DNA of 64,000 bases, taken from positions 1-64,000 of the forward strand of contig JALNZD010000001.1 in the NCBI GenBank assembly GCA_023229505.1. Direction: 5' to 3'. This document shows, piece by piece, positions 6,859 through 16,882 of the stretch. The DNA is from Bacteroidales bacterium (lineage in GTDB: Bacteria > Bacteroidota > Bacteroidia > Bacteroidales > JAGOPY01). The notes below the pieces were generated by a model, which worked only from the letters and a program-made list of their open reading frames with translations, ran no database searches and was not told where the DNA came from. The translations under genes and the position numbers were made by a program. Positions within the stretch are counted from its first letter, which is position 1; every line of letters begins with the position of its first letter.

Positions 6859-9800
6859 TACTTCACCGAATATTCCATGGTCGCCAACCGTCTGTAGGTT
6901 TCAAACCTCCACCTGGCATTTTGTTCTGCCAAAGCATCCAAACGGGCCGCTTCGCTCGGGAAAGATTTCTTCAAAGAAGCATAACGTACTTCCCCGTCGA
7001 GGAATCCCTGGAACTGATTCCAGTCAGGTTCTTTGGAGTCTAGTTGGAACGGATTCTTGCCTTCAGCTTCCAGCAATGGATTATAGCGGTAAAGCTGCCA
7101 GTAACCTGCATTAACCGCAAGCTCCTGTTCGTATTGTGTCCTCCCCATCCCATTACGGATGCCATGATTGATACAGGGAGAATAAGCAATAATAAGGGAA
7201 GGTCCCGGGTAAGCTTCCGCTTCTTTGAGAGCCTTGAAATATTGGTTCTGGCTGGCGCCCATGGCTACCTGGGCCACATAAACGTAACCATAGCTGATAG
7301 CCATCAACCCAAGGTCTTTTTTCCGGATCTTCTTGCCGGACGCAGCAAATTTAGCCACAGCCCCGGCCGGTGTTGATTTTGAAGCCTGCCCGCCTGTGTT
7401 GGAGTAAACTTCTGTGTCAAGAACCAGGACATTGAGGTCTTCGCCAGAGGCCAGGACATGGTCAAGTCCGCCATAACCGATATCATAGGCCCATCCGTCT
7501 CCACCGAAAATCCAAATCGATTTTTTCACCAGGTACTGCTTTAAACTGAGTATTTCGGCCGCTATAGGGTCTTTCGTCTTTTCCAGCAACGGGATAAGCT
7601 TTTTGGAAGCCTCTCCGGAACCTTCTGCCGATAACATACTATCAATCCATTCCTGATAGGCAGCCTTCAGATTTTCAGGCAAGCCAACCTTCATGGCATC
7701 CTTCATCCTCATTGCAATCCTTTCCCTGAGCTTACTGACACCAATCGACACACCATAGCCATATTCGGCATTATCTTCAAACAAAGAGTTTGCCCAGGCC
7801 GGACCATGACCACTGATATTATTTGGCCGGTAAGGAGTTGAGGGTGCAGACCCGCCATAGATCGAGGAACATCCCGTTGCATTAGCGACGATCATCCGTT
7901 CTCCATATAATTGGGTAATTACCTTGATGTAAGGGGTTTCTCCGCAACCGGCGCATGCACCGGAGAATTCGAACAGCGGCTGTGCAAACTGACTGTTCTT
8001 AACAGATTGTTCTTTTGGAACAATGTTATCTTTGTAGGTGACATTCTTTGAGATGTAATCCCATCTTCCGACTTCTCCCAGCTGGGTTTCCAGCGGCTCC
8101 ATGACGAGCGCCTTTTCTTTGGACGGGCAGTTATCCGCACAATTTCCACAACCGGTGCAATCAAGCACGCTGACCTGGATACGGAAATGATAGCCGGCGA
8201 GTTTACCCTTGGTCTCCTGCGTATGTGTCCCTTCAGGGGCATTCTTCAATTCCTCGTCCGAAATCAAAAATGGTCTGATACAGGCGTGGGGGCAAACATA
8301 AGCGCATTGATTACATTGGATGCAATGCTCAACCTGCCATTCCGGGACATTGACCGCAATACCTCTTTTTTCAAATTCAGTGGTCCCTGGCATGAAGGTG
8401 CCGTCTTCCCGGTCGAGGAAAGCGCTTACCGGTAAATCATCGCCTTTCATTTGATTAACCGGAATGGCAAAATTCTTAATAAAATCAGGGACATCTGGTT
8501 CCTCTTTCTTATCTACTCCATCCAGCTTTTTCCAAGCCACAGGGACTTCAACCTTAATGACAGCAGCACCTGCATCAACAGCTGCATTATTCATCTTAAC
8601 AATCTCTTCTCCCTTATTTCCGAATGATTTCCGGATCATTCTCTTCATTTCTTCCCCGGCAAGCTCATAAGGGATAACACCTGAAATCCTGAAAAATGCC
8701 GATTGCATGATGGTATTGGTTCGGTTGCCCAATCCTATTTCCTCAGCAATTTTAGTCGCGTTGATGATGTAAAAATTAATATCGTTTTCTGCCAGGTATT
8801 TTTTCATAGAATCCGGCAGTTTGGTTTTCGTTTCTTCAACGTCCCAAATGCTGTTTAGCAGGAAAGTCCCTCCCTTTTTCAACCCTTTCATCATATTATA
8901 TTTATCAAGGTAGGAAGGAACATGGCAGGCAACAAAATCGGGTGTAGTGACCAGGTAAGTTGACCTGATGGGTTTGTCGCCGAAACGGAGATGAGAAGTG
9001 GTGATACCGCCGGATTTCTTTGAATCATAGGCAAAATAAGCCTGACAATATTTGTCGGTATTATCACCTATGATTTTGATGGAGTTTTTATTGGCGCCGA
9101 CCGTTCCATCGGAACCTAATCCATAGAATTTTCCTTCGAAAGTACCTTTTGGCACGACACTGAACTCTGACAGTATTGGAAGCGAAGTAAAGGTTACATC
9201 ATCCACGATACCCACAGTGAACCTGTTTTTCGGTTCATTTAGCTTAAGATTTTCAAACACGGAGATAATCATTGAAGGAGTTGTATCCTTGGAACTCAGC
9301 CCGTAACGGCCACCGACCACTAGAGGGGCATCTTTTTTGCCATAGAAAATATCCTTAATATCAAGGTAAAGAGGTTCTCCATTGGCACCTGGCTCTTTAG
9401 TGCGATCAAGGACGGCAATCCGCTTCACTGATTTAGGAAGGACATTCAGGAAATATTTTTCTGAGAACGGGCGGTATAGATGAACAGTGACCAGTCCAAC
9501 CTTTTCTCCTTTTCCAACCAGGTAATCGATGGTTTCCTTCACCGTTTCGGTAACCGATCCCATGGCAATGATAATGTTTGCTGCATCCGGCGCTCCATAA
9601 TAAACAAAAGGATGATATTCCCTGCCGGTCAGTTTGGTTATTTCCTGCATATAGGATTCCACAAAGTCAGGTATCGGATGATAGAACCGGTTCCCGGCTT
9701 CCCTGGCCTGGAAGTAAATATCGGGATTTTGAGCAGTACCACGGGTAACGGGGTGTTCCGGGTTGAGGGCCCGGTTCCTGAAAGCCTGGACTGCTTCAAA

Positions 9801-10391
9801 ATCCAGAAGTTTGGCCATATCTTCATTTTCAAAATATTCAACTTTCTGGATTTCATGAGAAGTCCTGAAGCCATCAAAGAAATGCAGGAAAGGTATCCTT
9901 GACTTGATCGCCACCAGATGGGCTATAGCGGCAATATCCATGATTTCCTGCACACTGCCTGTAGCCAGCATCGCGAATCCAGTCTGCCTCGTGCTCATCA
10001 CATCACTGTGATCACCAAAAATGGAAAGGGCATGAGCTGCAAGACTTCTGGCACTAACATGGAAGACGCCCGGGAGTAATTCACCTGAAATCTTGTACAT
10101 ATTCGGGATCATAAGTAACAATCCCTGCGAAGCAGTGAAAGTCGTGGTCAATACCCCTGACTGAAGCGAACCATGAACAGCACCCGCTGCCCCGGCCTCC
10201 GATTGCATTTCGGCAACCTTTAATGTATCTCCAAATATATTTTTACGGCCATAAGCAGCCCATTCATCAACATATTCCGCCATGGTAGAAGAAGGAGTGA
10301 TCGGATAGATCGCAGCCAGCTCACTGAACATATAAGCCACATGCGCTGCAGCGTAATTACCATCGCAGGTTGTAAACTTTTTATTTTTCAT
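6858..10391 (-). CDS. nifJ: Pyruvate:ferredoxin (flavodoxin) oxidoreductase
   Basis: 1177 residues, the full length of single-chain PFOR. It oxidatively decarboxylates pyruvate to acetyl-CoA and CO2 and reduces ferredoxin or flavodoxin, using thiamine diphosphate and three 4Fe4S clusters. Visible in order are the pyruvate-binding N-terminal domain (YPITPSSTMAEYVDEWA), the gamma-like domain around GLGSDGTVGANKNSIK, and a two-cluster ferredoxin domain from about residue 690 (CIQCNQCAYVCPHAC, then CTGCGNCADNCP). These are followed by the C-terminal TPP domain (CAGCGETPY, GDGWAYDIGYGG near 963, LDTEVYSNTGGQASKSTP). All cluster cysteines I looked for are present. It is a stand-alone gene diverging from a dihydroorotate-dehydrogenase-like gene. 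Its presence points to an anaerobic or fermentative lifestyle. Confidence 0.97.
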   Translation of the reverse strand: MKNKKFTTCDGNYAAAHVAYMFSELAAIYPITPSSTMAEYVDEWAAYGRKNIFGDTLKVAEMQSEAGAAGAVHGSLQSGVLTTTFTASQGLLLMIPNMYKISGELLPGVFHVSARSLAAHALSIFGDHSDVMSTRQTGFAMLATGSVQEIMDIAAIAHLVAIKSRIPFLHFFDGFRTSHEIQKVEYFENEDMAKLLDFEAVQAFRNRALNPEHPVTRGTAQNPDIYFQAREAGNRFYHPIPDFVESYMQEITKLTGREYHPFVYYGAPDAANIIIAMGSVTETVKETIDYLVGKGEKVGLVTVHLYRPFSEKYFLNVLPKSVKRIAVLDRTKEPGANGEPLYLDIKDIFYGKKDAPLVVGGRYGLSSKDTTPSMIISVFENLKLNEPKNRFTVGIVDDVTFTSLPILSEFSVVPKGTFEGKFYGLGSDGTVGANKNSIKIIGDNTDKYCQAYFAYDSKKSGGITTSHLRFGDKPIRSTYLVTTPDFVACHVPSYLDKYNMMKGLKKGGTFLLNSIWDVEETKTKLPDSMKKYLAENDINFYIINATKIAEEIGLGNRTNTIMQSAFFRISGVIPYELAGEEMKRMIRKSFGNKGEEIVKMNNAAVDAGAAVIKVEVPVAWKKLDGVDKKEEPDVPDFIKNFAIPVNQMKGDDLPVSAFLDREDGTFMPGTTEFEKRGIAVNVPEWQVEHCIQCNQCAYVCPHACIRPFLISDEELKNAPEGTHTQETKGKLAGYHFRIQVSVLDCTGCGNCADNCPSKEKALVMEPLETQLGEVGRWDYISKNVTYKDNIVPKEQSVKNSQFAQPLFEFSGACAGCGETPYIKVITQLYGERMIVANATGCSSIYGGSAPSTPYRPNNISGHGPAWANSLFEDNAEYGYGVSIGVSKLRERIAMRMKDAMKVGLPENLKAAYQEWIDSMLSAEGSGEASKKLIPLLEKTKDPIAAEILSLKQYLVKKSIWIFGGDGWAYDIGYGGLDHVLASGEDLNVLVLDTEVYSNTGGQASKSTPAGAVAKFAASGKKIRKKDLGLMAISYGYVYVAQVAMGASQNQYFKALKEAEAYPGPSLIIAYSPCINHGIRNGMGRTQYEQELAVNAGYWQLYRYNPLLEAEGKNPFQLDSKEPDWNQFQGFLDGEVRYASLKKSFPSEAARLDALAEQNARWRFETYRRLATMEYSVK

Positions 10392-10693
10392 AACAAGTTA
10401 TATTTTAATGCTTTAAGATAATATTATCGTCCTTAAAAAATCAGCACGAAATTACTAAATAATATGTACCCGGACGGACAGGCCGTCTAAAATCGGTCGT
10501 CAAAGGTCTAATTTATAACCATTTTAGATTAACTTTCTGAACCATTTTTATACCCATGATCTATCCAGAAAACTGATACTTTTTCAAGGAATAACGTTTG
10601 ACGATTTCTTCTCAAAAAAAATTCCTTGTTTATATAGGCAGGTTTATCTATTTTTACGACCCTAAAAGGTGTTAAAATTTAAAATGATTAATT
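10392..10693. promoter_or_regulatory. Divergent promoter region of nifJ and the DHOD-like gene
   Basis: About 300 bases without a gene. Rightward, CTTG at 10625-10628, a 20-base gap and TATTTTTA at 10649-10656 approximate the Bacteroidetes TTTG / TAnnTTTG promoter for the gene at 10694. Leftward, TAATTTCG on the minus strand (10454-10447) is a candidate -7 box for nifJ. Between them GACGG-ACAGG-CCGTC forms a small perfect inverted repeat that could be an operator. No known redox-regulator consensus was recognised. Confidence 0.4.
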
Positions 10694-11704
10694 ATGGATC
10701 TTTCAACGACATATCTGGGCCTCAAGCTTAAAAATCCAATCATCGTGGGGGCCAGTAACCTGGTTACCGACCTGAATTTTTTGAAGAAACTTGAAGAGGC
10801 AGGTGCCTCAGCCATCGTTTATAAATCATTATTTGAAGAACAAATCCAACTGGAAAACCTGGAGAACTATCAGGCGGAAGAGGATTATGGGACCCGCCAT
10901 GCCGAGATGAGCTCAATGTTCCCGGCTAGCGTGGATACCGGCCCTGAAGATTTTCTTTTACATCTTGCAAAAGCCAAACAATCACTGAAGATACCTCTTA
11001 TCGCCAGCCTTAATGCTGTTTACGATGACACCTGGTATGAGTATGCCAAAAAGATCGAGGAAACCGGTGTCGATGCTATCGAACTTAATTTTTATGCTGT
11101 CCCGAGAGAATTCGACATTGACGATAACTCAATCCTTCAGGAACAACTTGATACGCTTGAAGGAGTGAAAAAAGCTGTGAAAATACCGGTCAGTGTAAAG
11201 TTAAGCCCTTTTTATACGAATCCGCTTTATTGTATCGGGGAGTTGGATAAAAAAGGGGCTGATGGCTTTGTCCTTTTTAACCGTTTATTTCAACCGGATA
11301 TCGATCTTGATAAAGAAGGTTTACATTACCCCTATATGTTAAGTAATGAGGAAGATAACCGCCTTCCGCTTCGATTTGCCGGGTTGCTTTACAGTAACAT
11401 AAAAGGCAATATTTGCAGCAACACAGGTATTTTTACAGGCAAAGATGTAATTAAAATGATCATAGCTGGTGCCGATTGCGTCCAGGTAGTCAGTACTATT
11501 TACAAACATGGGCCAAGACAGATCGGAAAAATCCTGGAGGAAATAGAAGAATGGATGAAATTGAAAAAATATCAATCCCTGGCTGATTTCAAAGGTAAAT
11601 TGGCGAAGGTGAATATCAAAGATCCATATGCTTACCAGCGGGCACAATATGTTGATATCCTGATGCGCTCCAATGAGATCTTTAAAAAATATCCGATAAG
11701 ATAA
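10694..11704 (+). CDS. Dihydroorotate dehydrogenase-like flavoprotein
   Basis: The 336 residues form a TIM-barrel of the class 1 dihydroorotate dehydrogenase family. The start MDLSTTYLGLKLKNPIIVGA is typical, followed by PLIASLNAVYDDTWYEYAK, an ELNFYAVP strand, VKIPVSVKLSPF, and the phosphate-binding end GIFTGKDVIKMIIAGADCVQV. The family uses FMN. This subgroup is annotated in many anaerobes as a dihydroorotate dehydrogenase-like protein, and it lacks the clear class 1 active-site cysteine context, so the true substrate is uncertain. No pyrimidine genes are adjacent. It diverges from nifJ, which would fit a ferredoxin- or NAD-linked redox role, but that is inference. A strong terminator follows. 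Confidence 0.75.
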   Translation: MDLSTTYLGLKLKNPIIVGASNLVTDLNFLKKLEEAGASAIVYKSLFEEQIQLENLENYQAEEDYGTRHAEMSSMFPASVDTGPEDFLLHLAKAKQSLKIPLIASLNAVYDDTWYEYAKKIEETGVDAIELNFYAVPREFDIDDNSILQEQLDTLEGVKKAVKIPVSVKLSPFYTNPLYCIGELDKKGADGFVLFNRLFQPDIDLDKEGLHYPYMLSNEEDNRLPLRFAGLLYSNIKGNICSNTGIFTGKDVIKMIIAGADCVQVVSTIYKHGPRQIGKILEEIEEWMKLKKYQSLADFKGKLAKVNIKDPYAYQRAQYVDILMRSNEIFKKYPIR

Positions 11705-11727
11705 AGGATGATAGACATTTATTAAGA

Positions 11728-11756
11728 GGGTGCATTTTTTAATGTGCCCTTTTTTT
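11728..11756 (+). terminator. Intrinsic terminator
   Basis: GGGTGCATT (11728-11736) pairs with AATGTGCCC (11741-11749), including two G-T wobbles, and is followed by seven T. It ends the rightward DHOD-like gene. It may also stop leftward transcription of the mannosidase operon, whose last gene ends at 11761. Confidence 0.85.
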
Positions 11757-11760
11757 AGCA

Positions 11761-14718
11761 TTACTCCACAGTAATTTCATCTATAAAAATCCATGTCTTT
11801 TCCCCAGCCCCCACATGCCAGTCAGGACAGGCTTCCTTGTTCGTTGCATGAACCCGGATATATCTGACCCCCTCATTCAATCCGTCTTTTTTAAATTCTT
11901 TTATTACAGCTTCAGGAATATTATCCGCCAGATTATTTTCAATGATCGCCACAGTCTTGAAATCATAAAGTGTCCTGGAAACGGAAAATTCAACTTTCTC
12001 GGGCATGAATATCCAGGAACGTTGGTCCTGGAGAAATGTAGCAGCGATCTTAGTAACATTAGCGACCTTCCCAATATCTATTACTGCTTCAAAGTCAACT
12101 CCGTGGTATCCCTGCCAGGAACCGGTCCTGAAATTGGGACCGCCATGTTGGCCGTCAACAAGCGCCATATCACCACCTCCCGTGTACTGGTTGTTGTAAG
12201 GATTTTTTATCGAAATGGTCCAAGCATGATGAATTTGATAAAATGATGCCCTGGTAATCTTACTCGGAATATTAGAATCCAGAGCAGCATATGCGTTAAA
12301 AGAGGTAGAACGGTCAATAATAACAGGATCATGATAAACTGCGGATGCTGAATCTGGCAATTTGTCATCGAAACTATAATAAATCCTGGCCCCAGGATTA
12401 TTATGGCGGAGTTTAATTGTGACAGTGTCTTGAAAGGAACCGGAAGGAGCTTCAAAAAAGGGTACAGGCGTTATGATATGGTCAGAAATTCCGGATACCG
12501 GCCAGTTTCCGGGTTCGGATGCCCAGTCCGTATCAGGATGTGAACCCATCTCGAATGTCAGAGTTCCGCCTTTTATTATAACCTCATGGTCAAGATAAGA
12601 TTTATCATAGTATTCCCCATTCAGGTCGGCAGATTGAACGTAGATATTGGATGCATTATTATTATTGGCATTAATAATGAAATCCTTTCCATCTTCGAGA
12701 TGGATCCTGATTTCTTCGAAAAGAGGGCTGCCAAGAGTGTAATATCCTAATCCGGGGGTGACGGGGTAAAATCCCATGGCACTTAATACAAACCAGGCGG
12801 ACATTTGCCCGCAGTCTTCATTTCCGCACAAACCAGATGGCTCAGAACCATATAAGTCCTTCATGATCTCCCTGACCAGCTTTTGTGTTTTATAAGGTTT
12901 TCCGGTGAAATTATATAGGTAGGCCATGTGATGGCTGGGCTCATTTCCATGTGCATACTGGCCGATCAACCCGGTAATGTCAGATTGTTGGCGGCCGCTT
13001 AATCCACCTGAATCAGAAAACATTTTATCCAGTTTCTTTTCAAAAAATCCATCACCTCCCATCAAATCCTTTAATCCGCTGATGTCCTGCGGGACATAGA
13101 AAGTATATTGCCATGTATTAGCTTCAGTTAACATAAAATTCACCTCTGACGGATCGAATGGCATGGTGAACATACCGTTTCTTTTACCCCTGAGGAACCG
13201 GGTATCGGGATCGAATAAATTTTTATAATACTGAGCCCGCTGAATAAAATACCGGTAATCATTCTCTTTCCCTAACTTTTTGGCCATCATGGCGATACAC
13301 CAGTCATCATAAGCATATTCAAGGGTTTTGGATATCGCTTCCCCTTCCATTTCTGCCGGTATATAACCTAATTCCTTGTAATACTTAAGTCCGGCATTAT
13401 CCTGTTCTGCACTGCTTCGTATGGCAGAATAAGCCTTTTCAGCATTAAAACTGTCAATCCCTTTCAGGTATGCATCAACAATTACCGGTACTGCGTGATA
13501 CCCGATCATGCAATTGGTTTCATTTCCTGCTAATTCCCATACCGGCAGCAAACCAGCCTTTTCGTAAATATCAAGAAAGGTTTGAATGAAGTCTGCCGTT
13601 CGCTCAGGTTGAAGAATTGTCATCAAAGGATGTAAGGCCCGGTAAGTATCCCAGAGGGAAAAAACAGTATAAACTTCGAAGTCAATAGCTTGATGCACCT
13701 TTCCATCATTCCCTCTGTATCGGCCAACAGAATCAGAAAAAAGATTTGGAGCTAAATAGCAATGATAGAGTGCAGTATAAAACTTTTTACGGTCATCCTT
13801 GCCGCCTCCTTTGACTTCGACCCTGCCAAGCTCTTTAATCCATGCATCTTCAGCTTGTTTCCTGACCCGGTTAAACTGCCAGTCAGGTATTTCAGTAATC
13901 AGGTTCTTTCTGGCTCCTTCAACGCTAACACCAGAGATTCCGACTCTAACCAGGATTTTTTCATTTTCTTCAGTTTTGTACCTCACATAAGCCTGAACAT
14001 CATCCCCTGATGCATTATCGGTATTTTCGGAGATCTCTCCATTAGTGGCAGTTCCATAAGAATCAAAAGGGCGGGAGAATATAGCATAGAAATAAACGGA
14101 TTGGTCGGCAGCCCAACCGGATGATTTCCTGTAACCGCTGATTTCATGATCGTTAATGATCTGGATGGATAAATCCAGGTTTTCCTCAGTCACAACAGAT
14201 TCTTTAAGGTCGATGATAATACAGGCCTCTTCCGAGCGAGGAAAAGTATACTGGTGGAATCCGCATCGCCTGGTGACGGTAAAAGCCGCATCTATCTTGT
14301 AATCTTCCAGGAATACCTGGTAATAGCCAGGTGAAGCATTTTCCTTCTTATGTGAGAACTGTGATTGGTATCCTGATGCGGGTTCATTCTCAGCACCGGG
14401 TCTGATCTGTAAACTGCCAACTGTTGGCATAAACCTGATATCGCCATAATCACCCACTCCTGTACCGCTTAAGTGTGTATGTGAAAAGCCCATGATGGTA
14501 GAATCGGAATAATGATATCCCGAACATCCGTCCCAGTTATCCTTCCGGGTATCCGGGCTAAGCTGTACCATTCCAAAAGGAAGAGTGGCACCGGGAAAGG
14601 TATGGCCATGGCCACCCGTACCTATGAAAGGATCAACAAGAGTTAATAAATTTTTATGGTTATTACCCGAACATCCCATTAGTAAAATAAGGAAAATAAG
14701 CCAAATTGATTTTTTCAT
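11761..14718 (-). CDS. GH92 alpha-1,2-mannosidase-like lipoprotein
   Basis: 985 residues. The lipoprotein signal peptide has the lipobox LLMGC (Cys16), so the enzyme is predicted to be anchored in a membrane facing the periplasm or surface. The GH92 signature starts at about residue 25: LVDPFIGTGGHGHTFPGAT, SPDTRKDNWDGCSGYHYSD, GFSHTHLSGTG. The C-terminal catalytic part shows GNEDCGQMSAWFVLSAMG. After the catalytic region (beyond about 740) follow a chitobiase-type Ig-like segment (PGARIYYSFDDKLPDS) and a discoidin/F5-8C-like C-terminal domain, both common carbohydrate-binding additions. GH92 enzymes are calcium-dependent exo-alpha-mannosidases that trim N-glycans of eukaryotic glycoproteins. 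It is the last gene of an operon with a glycosylasparaginase and a sugar permease, 12 bases apart. Confidence 0.93.
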   Translation of the reverse strand: MKKSIWLIFLILLMGCSGNNHKNLLTLVDPFIGTGGHGHTFPGATLPFGMVQLSPDTRKDNWDGCSGYHYSDSTIMGFSHTHLSGTGVGDYGDIRFMPTVGSLQIRPGAENEPASGYQSQFSHKKENASPGYYQVFLEDYKIDAAFTVTRRCGFHQYTFPRSEEACIIIDLKESVVTEENLDLSIQIINDHEISGYRKSSGWAADQSVYFYAIFSRPFDSYGTATNGEISENTDNASGDDVQAYVRYKTEENEKILVRVGISGVSVEGARKNLITEIPDWQFNRVRKQAEDAWIKELGRVEVKGGGKDDRKKFYTALYHCYLAPNLFSDSVGRYRGNDGKVHQAIDFEVYTVFSLWDTYRALHPLMTILQPERTADFIQTFLDIYEKAGLLPVWELAGNETNCMIGYHAVPVIVDAYLKGIDSFNAEKAYSAIRSSAEQDNAGLKYYKELGYIPAEMEGEAISKTLEYAYDDWCIAMMAKKLGKENDYRYFIQRAQYYKNLFDPDTRFLRGKRNGMFTMPFDPSEVNFMLTEANTWQYTFYVPQDISGLKDLMGGDGFFEKKLDKMFSDSGGLSGRQQSDITGLIGQYAHGNEPSHHMAYLYNFTGKPYKTQKLVREIMKDLYGSEPSGLCGNEDCGQMSAWFVLSAMGFYPVTPGLGYYTLGSPLFEEIRIHLEDGKDFIINANNNNASNIYVQSADLNGEYYDKSYLDHEVIIKGGTLTFEMGSHPDTDWASEPGNWPVSGISDHIITPVPFFEAPSGSFQDTVTIKLRHNNPGARIYYSFDDKLPDSASAVYHDPVIIDRSTSFNAYAALDSNIPSKITRASFYQIHHAWTISIKNPYNNQYTGGGDMALVDGQHGGPNFRTGSWQGYHGVDFEAVIDIGKVANVTKIAATFLQDQRSWIFMPEKVEFSVSRTLYDFKTVAIIENNLADNIPEAVIKEFKKDGLNEGVRYIRVHATNKEACPDWHVGAGEKTWIFIDEITVE

Positions 14719-14730
14719 TCAGGATGAATT

Positions 14731-15708
14731 TTAGATATAACTTGAAGAAGTTACCACTTCATTTAAACTTTGATTATGTATGGCATATCTAAACCCCGAC
14801 TGTAAGGCGAAAGCTCCGGATTGACCTGATTTATTCAACGCAAGGAGGCCGACCTGGTAATCTTTAAAATCAGGATTTTTTTTTGCGATTCGCTGGATTG
14901 CTTCCTGGCAGGCTTCCTGAGGCGTTGCGCCATTTCTCATCAGTTCTACCACAAGAAAGGAGCTCAATGCTCGCATAACCAATTCACCAAGGCCGGTGGC
15001 AACCGCAGCACCCACTTCATTATCTACGTACAGACCTGCACCTATGATTGGTGAATCACCAACCCGTCCATGCATCTTGAATGCCAGCCCGCTGGTTGAG
15101 CATCCGCCGGAAATATTACCATTCTGATCCATAGCTAATAAACCAACGGTGTCATGATTTTCAATATTAATAACCGGTTGGTAATGGCTTTGCACTTTCC
15201 ATTCTTCCCAGGCTTTCCGGGCCTTGTCGGTTAACAGGTTATGGCGTTCAAAACCATTTTCCAGGGCAAATTGCAAAGCACCATCTCCGGACAGCATAAC
15301 ATGGGGAGTTTTTTCCATGACAAGCCGTGCAATGGAAATGGGATGGACAATTTCACTTAGAAAGGTCACAGATCCTGCCTGGCCGTTTTCATCCATAATA
15401 CATGCATCAAGCGTGACTATACCTTCACGGTCTGGAAGGCCGCCAATACCAACGGACATATTATCTGCATCAGCTTCAATGACCCGGATACCCTCCTCAA
15501 CAGCATCAAGTGCCCTTCCGCCTGCAGACATTAATTTCCAGGCCACAGTATTTGCATTGAAACCAAAATCCCATGTCGATATCACAAGAGGATAATCAGC
15601 ATTTCCTGGATTACTGAAATCTTTTTGTGAAATTCCAATTTTTGGATCCATCAGCAATCCCGCAGAGACCATGGACCCCTGAATAATAAATTTTCTCCTG
15701 TCCATCAT
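14731..15708 (-). CDS. N4-(beta-N-acetylglucosaminyl)-L-asparaginase (glycosylasparaginase)
   Basis: 325 residues of the Ntn-hydrolase family. The N-terminus MMDRRKFIIQGSMVSAGLL looks like a Tat-type signal (RRKF then a hydrophobic stretch), so export is predicted. The autoprocessing site is H185-D186-T187-VG; the new N-terminal Thr187 is the nucleophile. Further family motifs are GGLPDREGIVTLDA, GCSTSGLAFKMHGRVGDSPI and GAAVATGLGE. The enzyme cleaves the GlcNAc-Asn bond that joins N-glycans to protein, after the peptide is removed. It starts one base after the end of the permease gene and is followed after 12 bases by a GH92 mannosidase, a coherent set for N-glycan use. Confidence 0.93.
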   Translation of the reverse strand: MMDRRKFIIQGSMVSAGLLMDPKIGISQKDFSNPGNADYPLVISTWDFGFNANTVAWKLMSAGGRALDAVEEGIRVIEADADNMSVGIGGLPDREGIVTLDACIMDENGQAGSVTFLSEIVHPISIARLVMEKTPHVMLSGDGALQFALENGFERHNLLTDKARKAWEEWKVQSHYQPVINIENHDTVGLLAMDQNGNISGGCSTSGLAFKMHGRVGDSPIIGAGLYVDNEVGAAVATGLGELVMRALSSFLVVELMRNGATPQEACQEAIQRIAKKNPDFKDYQVGLLALNKSGQSGAFALQSGFRYAIHNQSLNEVVTSSSYI

Positions 15709-15709
15709 T

Positions 15710-16882
15710 TTAATTTGAAATTGATTCTTTAGGTTTTATGAAAGATATCGAAAGAATAAATAGAACACATGCCAAGGGTACTACAAAGGCAATCATTGTA
15801 GAAGTTAAATCCGCGATCAGACCCATGAGAGGCGGGATTAATGCGCCACCTACAATAGCGGCAACCATTAATCCTGAAAGCTCATTACTCCTGGCAGGCA
15901 TCGCATCAACTGTGATGCTGAAAACCAAAGGAAAAATATTAGCAAAACCGAGGCCGATCATTACAATGCCGGTCATGGCAACAACCTGGACTCCTGCAAA
16001 TAGCCCCATAAATCCCACAATTGAAACCAAGACTGATATTTTGAGAAAGGTCTTTGCGGAAAGCCAATTAAGGATAATAGCACCTATAAAACGGCCGGTC
16101 ATTAAGGCAATGAAAAAAAACAAGGTTCCAAGTAGTCCGAGTTTGGCAATATCTAGTCCGAATGAATCCTGCAAATATATTGGCAGACCGGAACTCATTG
16201 ACACTTCAGCGCCCACATAAAGAAAAATTCCCAAAACCATCAGAAATATATATTTATTTTTTAATAGCGATAAACTTGAGGCAAATGTAGCCTTAACGAC
16301 CTTTTCATTATTCTGTCCCTTGATTCTGGTCATCCATAACCAAATAATAGTAAGTAAAACCAAAACTGAATAAACAGGAAACAGTATTTTCCAGTCAGCA
16401 TCCCAGTAATTGGCTGCTGCCAGGGGTATGAGTGCACCAGACAATGATCCTATGGCTTTGATAAATTGTGCCAGGGATAAATTCTTTGAATATTTTCCAG
16501 GGGCAGATATATCTCTCATCAGGGGGTTTCCTGAAACCTGCAGAAAGGTAGCACCGGCGCCAAGCATGAGAATCCCAGCCAGCAAGGCAATAAAAGAAGA
16601 GAATTTACCTATTAAAGGGATCATTAACCCTAAAAGTGCAAGATAAAGGCCGGTCAGAAGAATAGATTTTTTGCCGTATTTATCCTGAACCACCCCGATA
16701 GGAATGGATAGCAAACCAAACATAAGAAATCCCATGAACGGGATCATCTGTGCCATTAAATTGGAAAGTTGGAACTCCTGTTTGATCAATCCGGTAAGGG
16801 GTCCGACTACATCGCCGAATCCCATGCACAGAAAAGCGAGAAAAACAGGGAAAGAAGCAAAAGGATTTTTTTTCCGGATCAT
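15710..16882 (-). CDS. MFS sugar permease (FHS/FucP-like)
   Basis: From the ATG at 16882 the protein has 390 residues with about 12 transmembrane segments. Motifs match the fucose/glucose/galactose H+ symporter family: FLCMGFGDVVGPL, GLLSIPIGVVQDKYGKKS (MFS motif A) and LQVSGNPLMRDISAPG. The frame is open for 48 more codons upstream, but that extension is poorly conserved-looking, so I chose the internal Met (MIRKKNPFASFP). As first gene of the operon with glycosylasparaginase and GH92, it probably imports a sugar released from N-glycans, such as mannose or N-acetylglucosamine; the substrate is inference. The stop codon is separated from the next start by a single base, suggesting translational coupling. 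Confidence 0.88.
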   Translation of the reverse strand: MIRKKNPFASFPVFLAFLCMGFGDVVGPLTGLIKQEFQLSNLMAQMIPFMGFLMFGLLSIPIGVVQDKYGKKSILLTGLYLALLGLMIPLIGKFSSFIALLAGILMLGAGATFLQVSGNPLMRDISAPGKYSKNLSLAQFIKAIGSLSGALIPLAAANYWDADWKILFPVYSVLVLLTIIWLWMTRIKGQNNEKVVKATFASSLSLLKNKYIFLMVLGIFLYVGAEVSMSSGLPIYLQDSFGLDIAKLGLLGTLFFFIALMTGRFIGAIILNWLSAKTFLKISVLVSIVGFMGLFAGVQVVAMTGIVMIGLGFANIFPLVFSITVDAMPARSNELSGLMVAAIVGGALIPPLMGLIADLTSTMIAFVVPLACVLFILSISFIKPKESISN

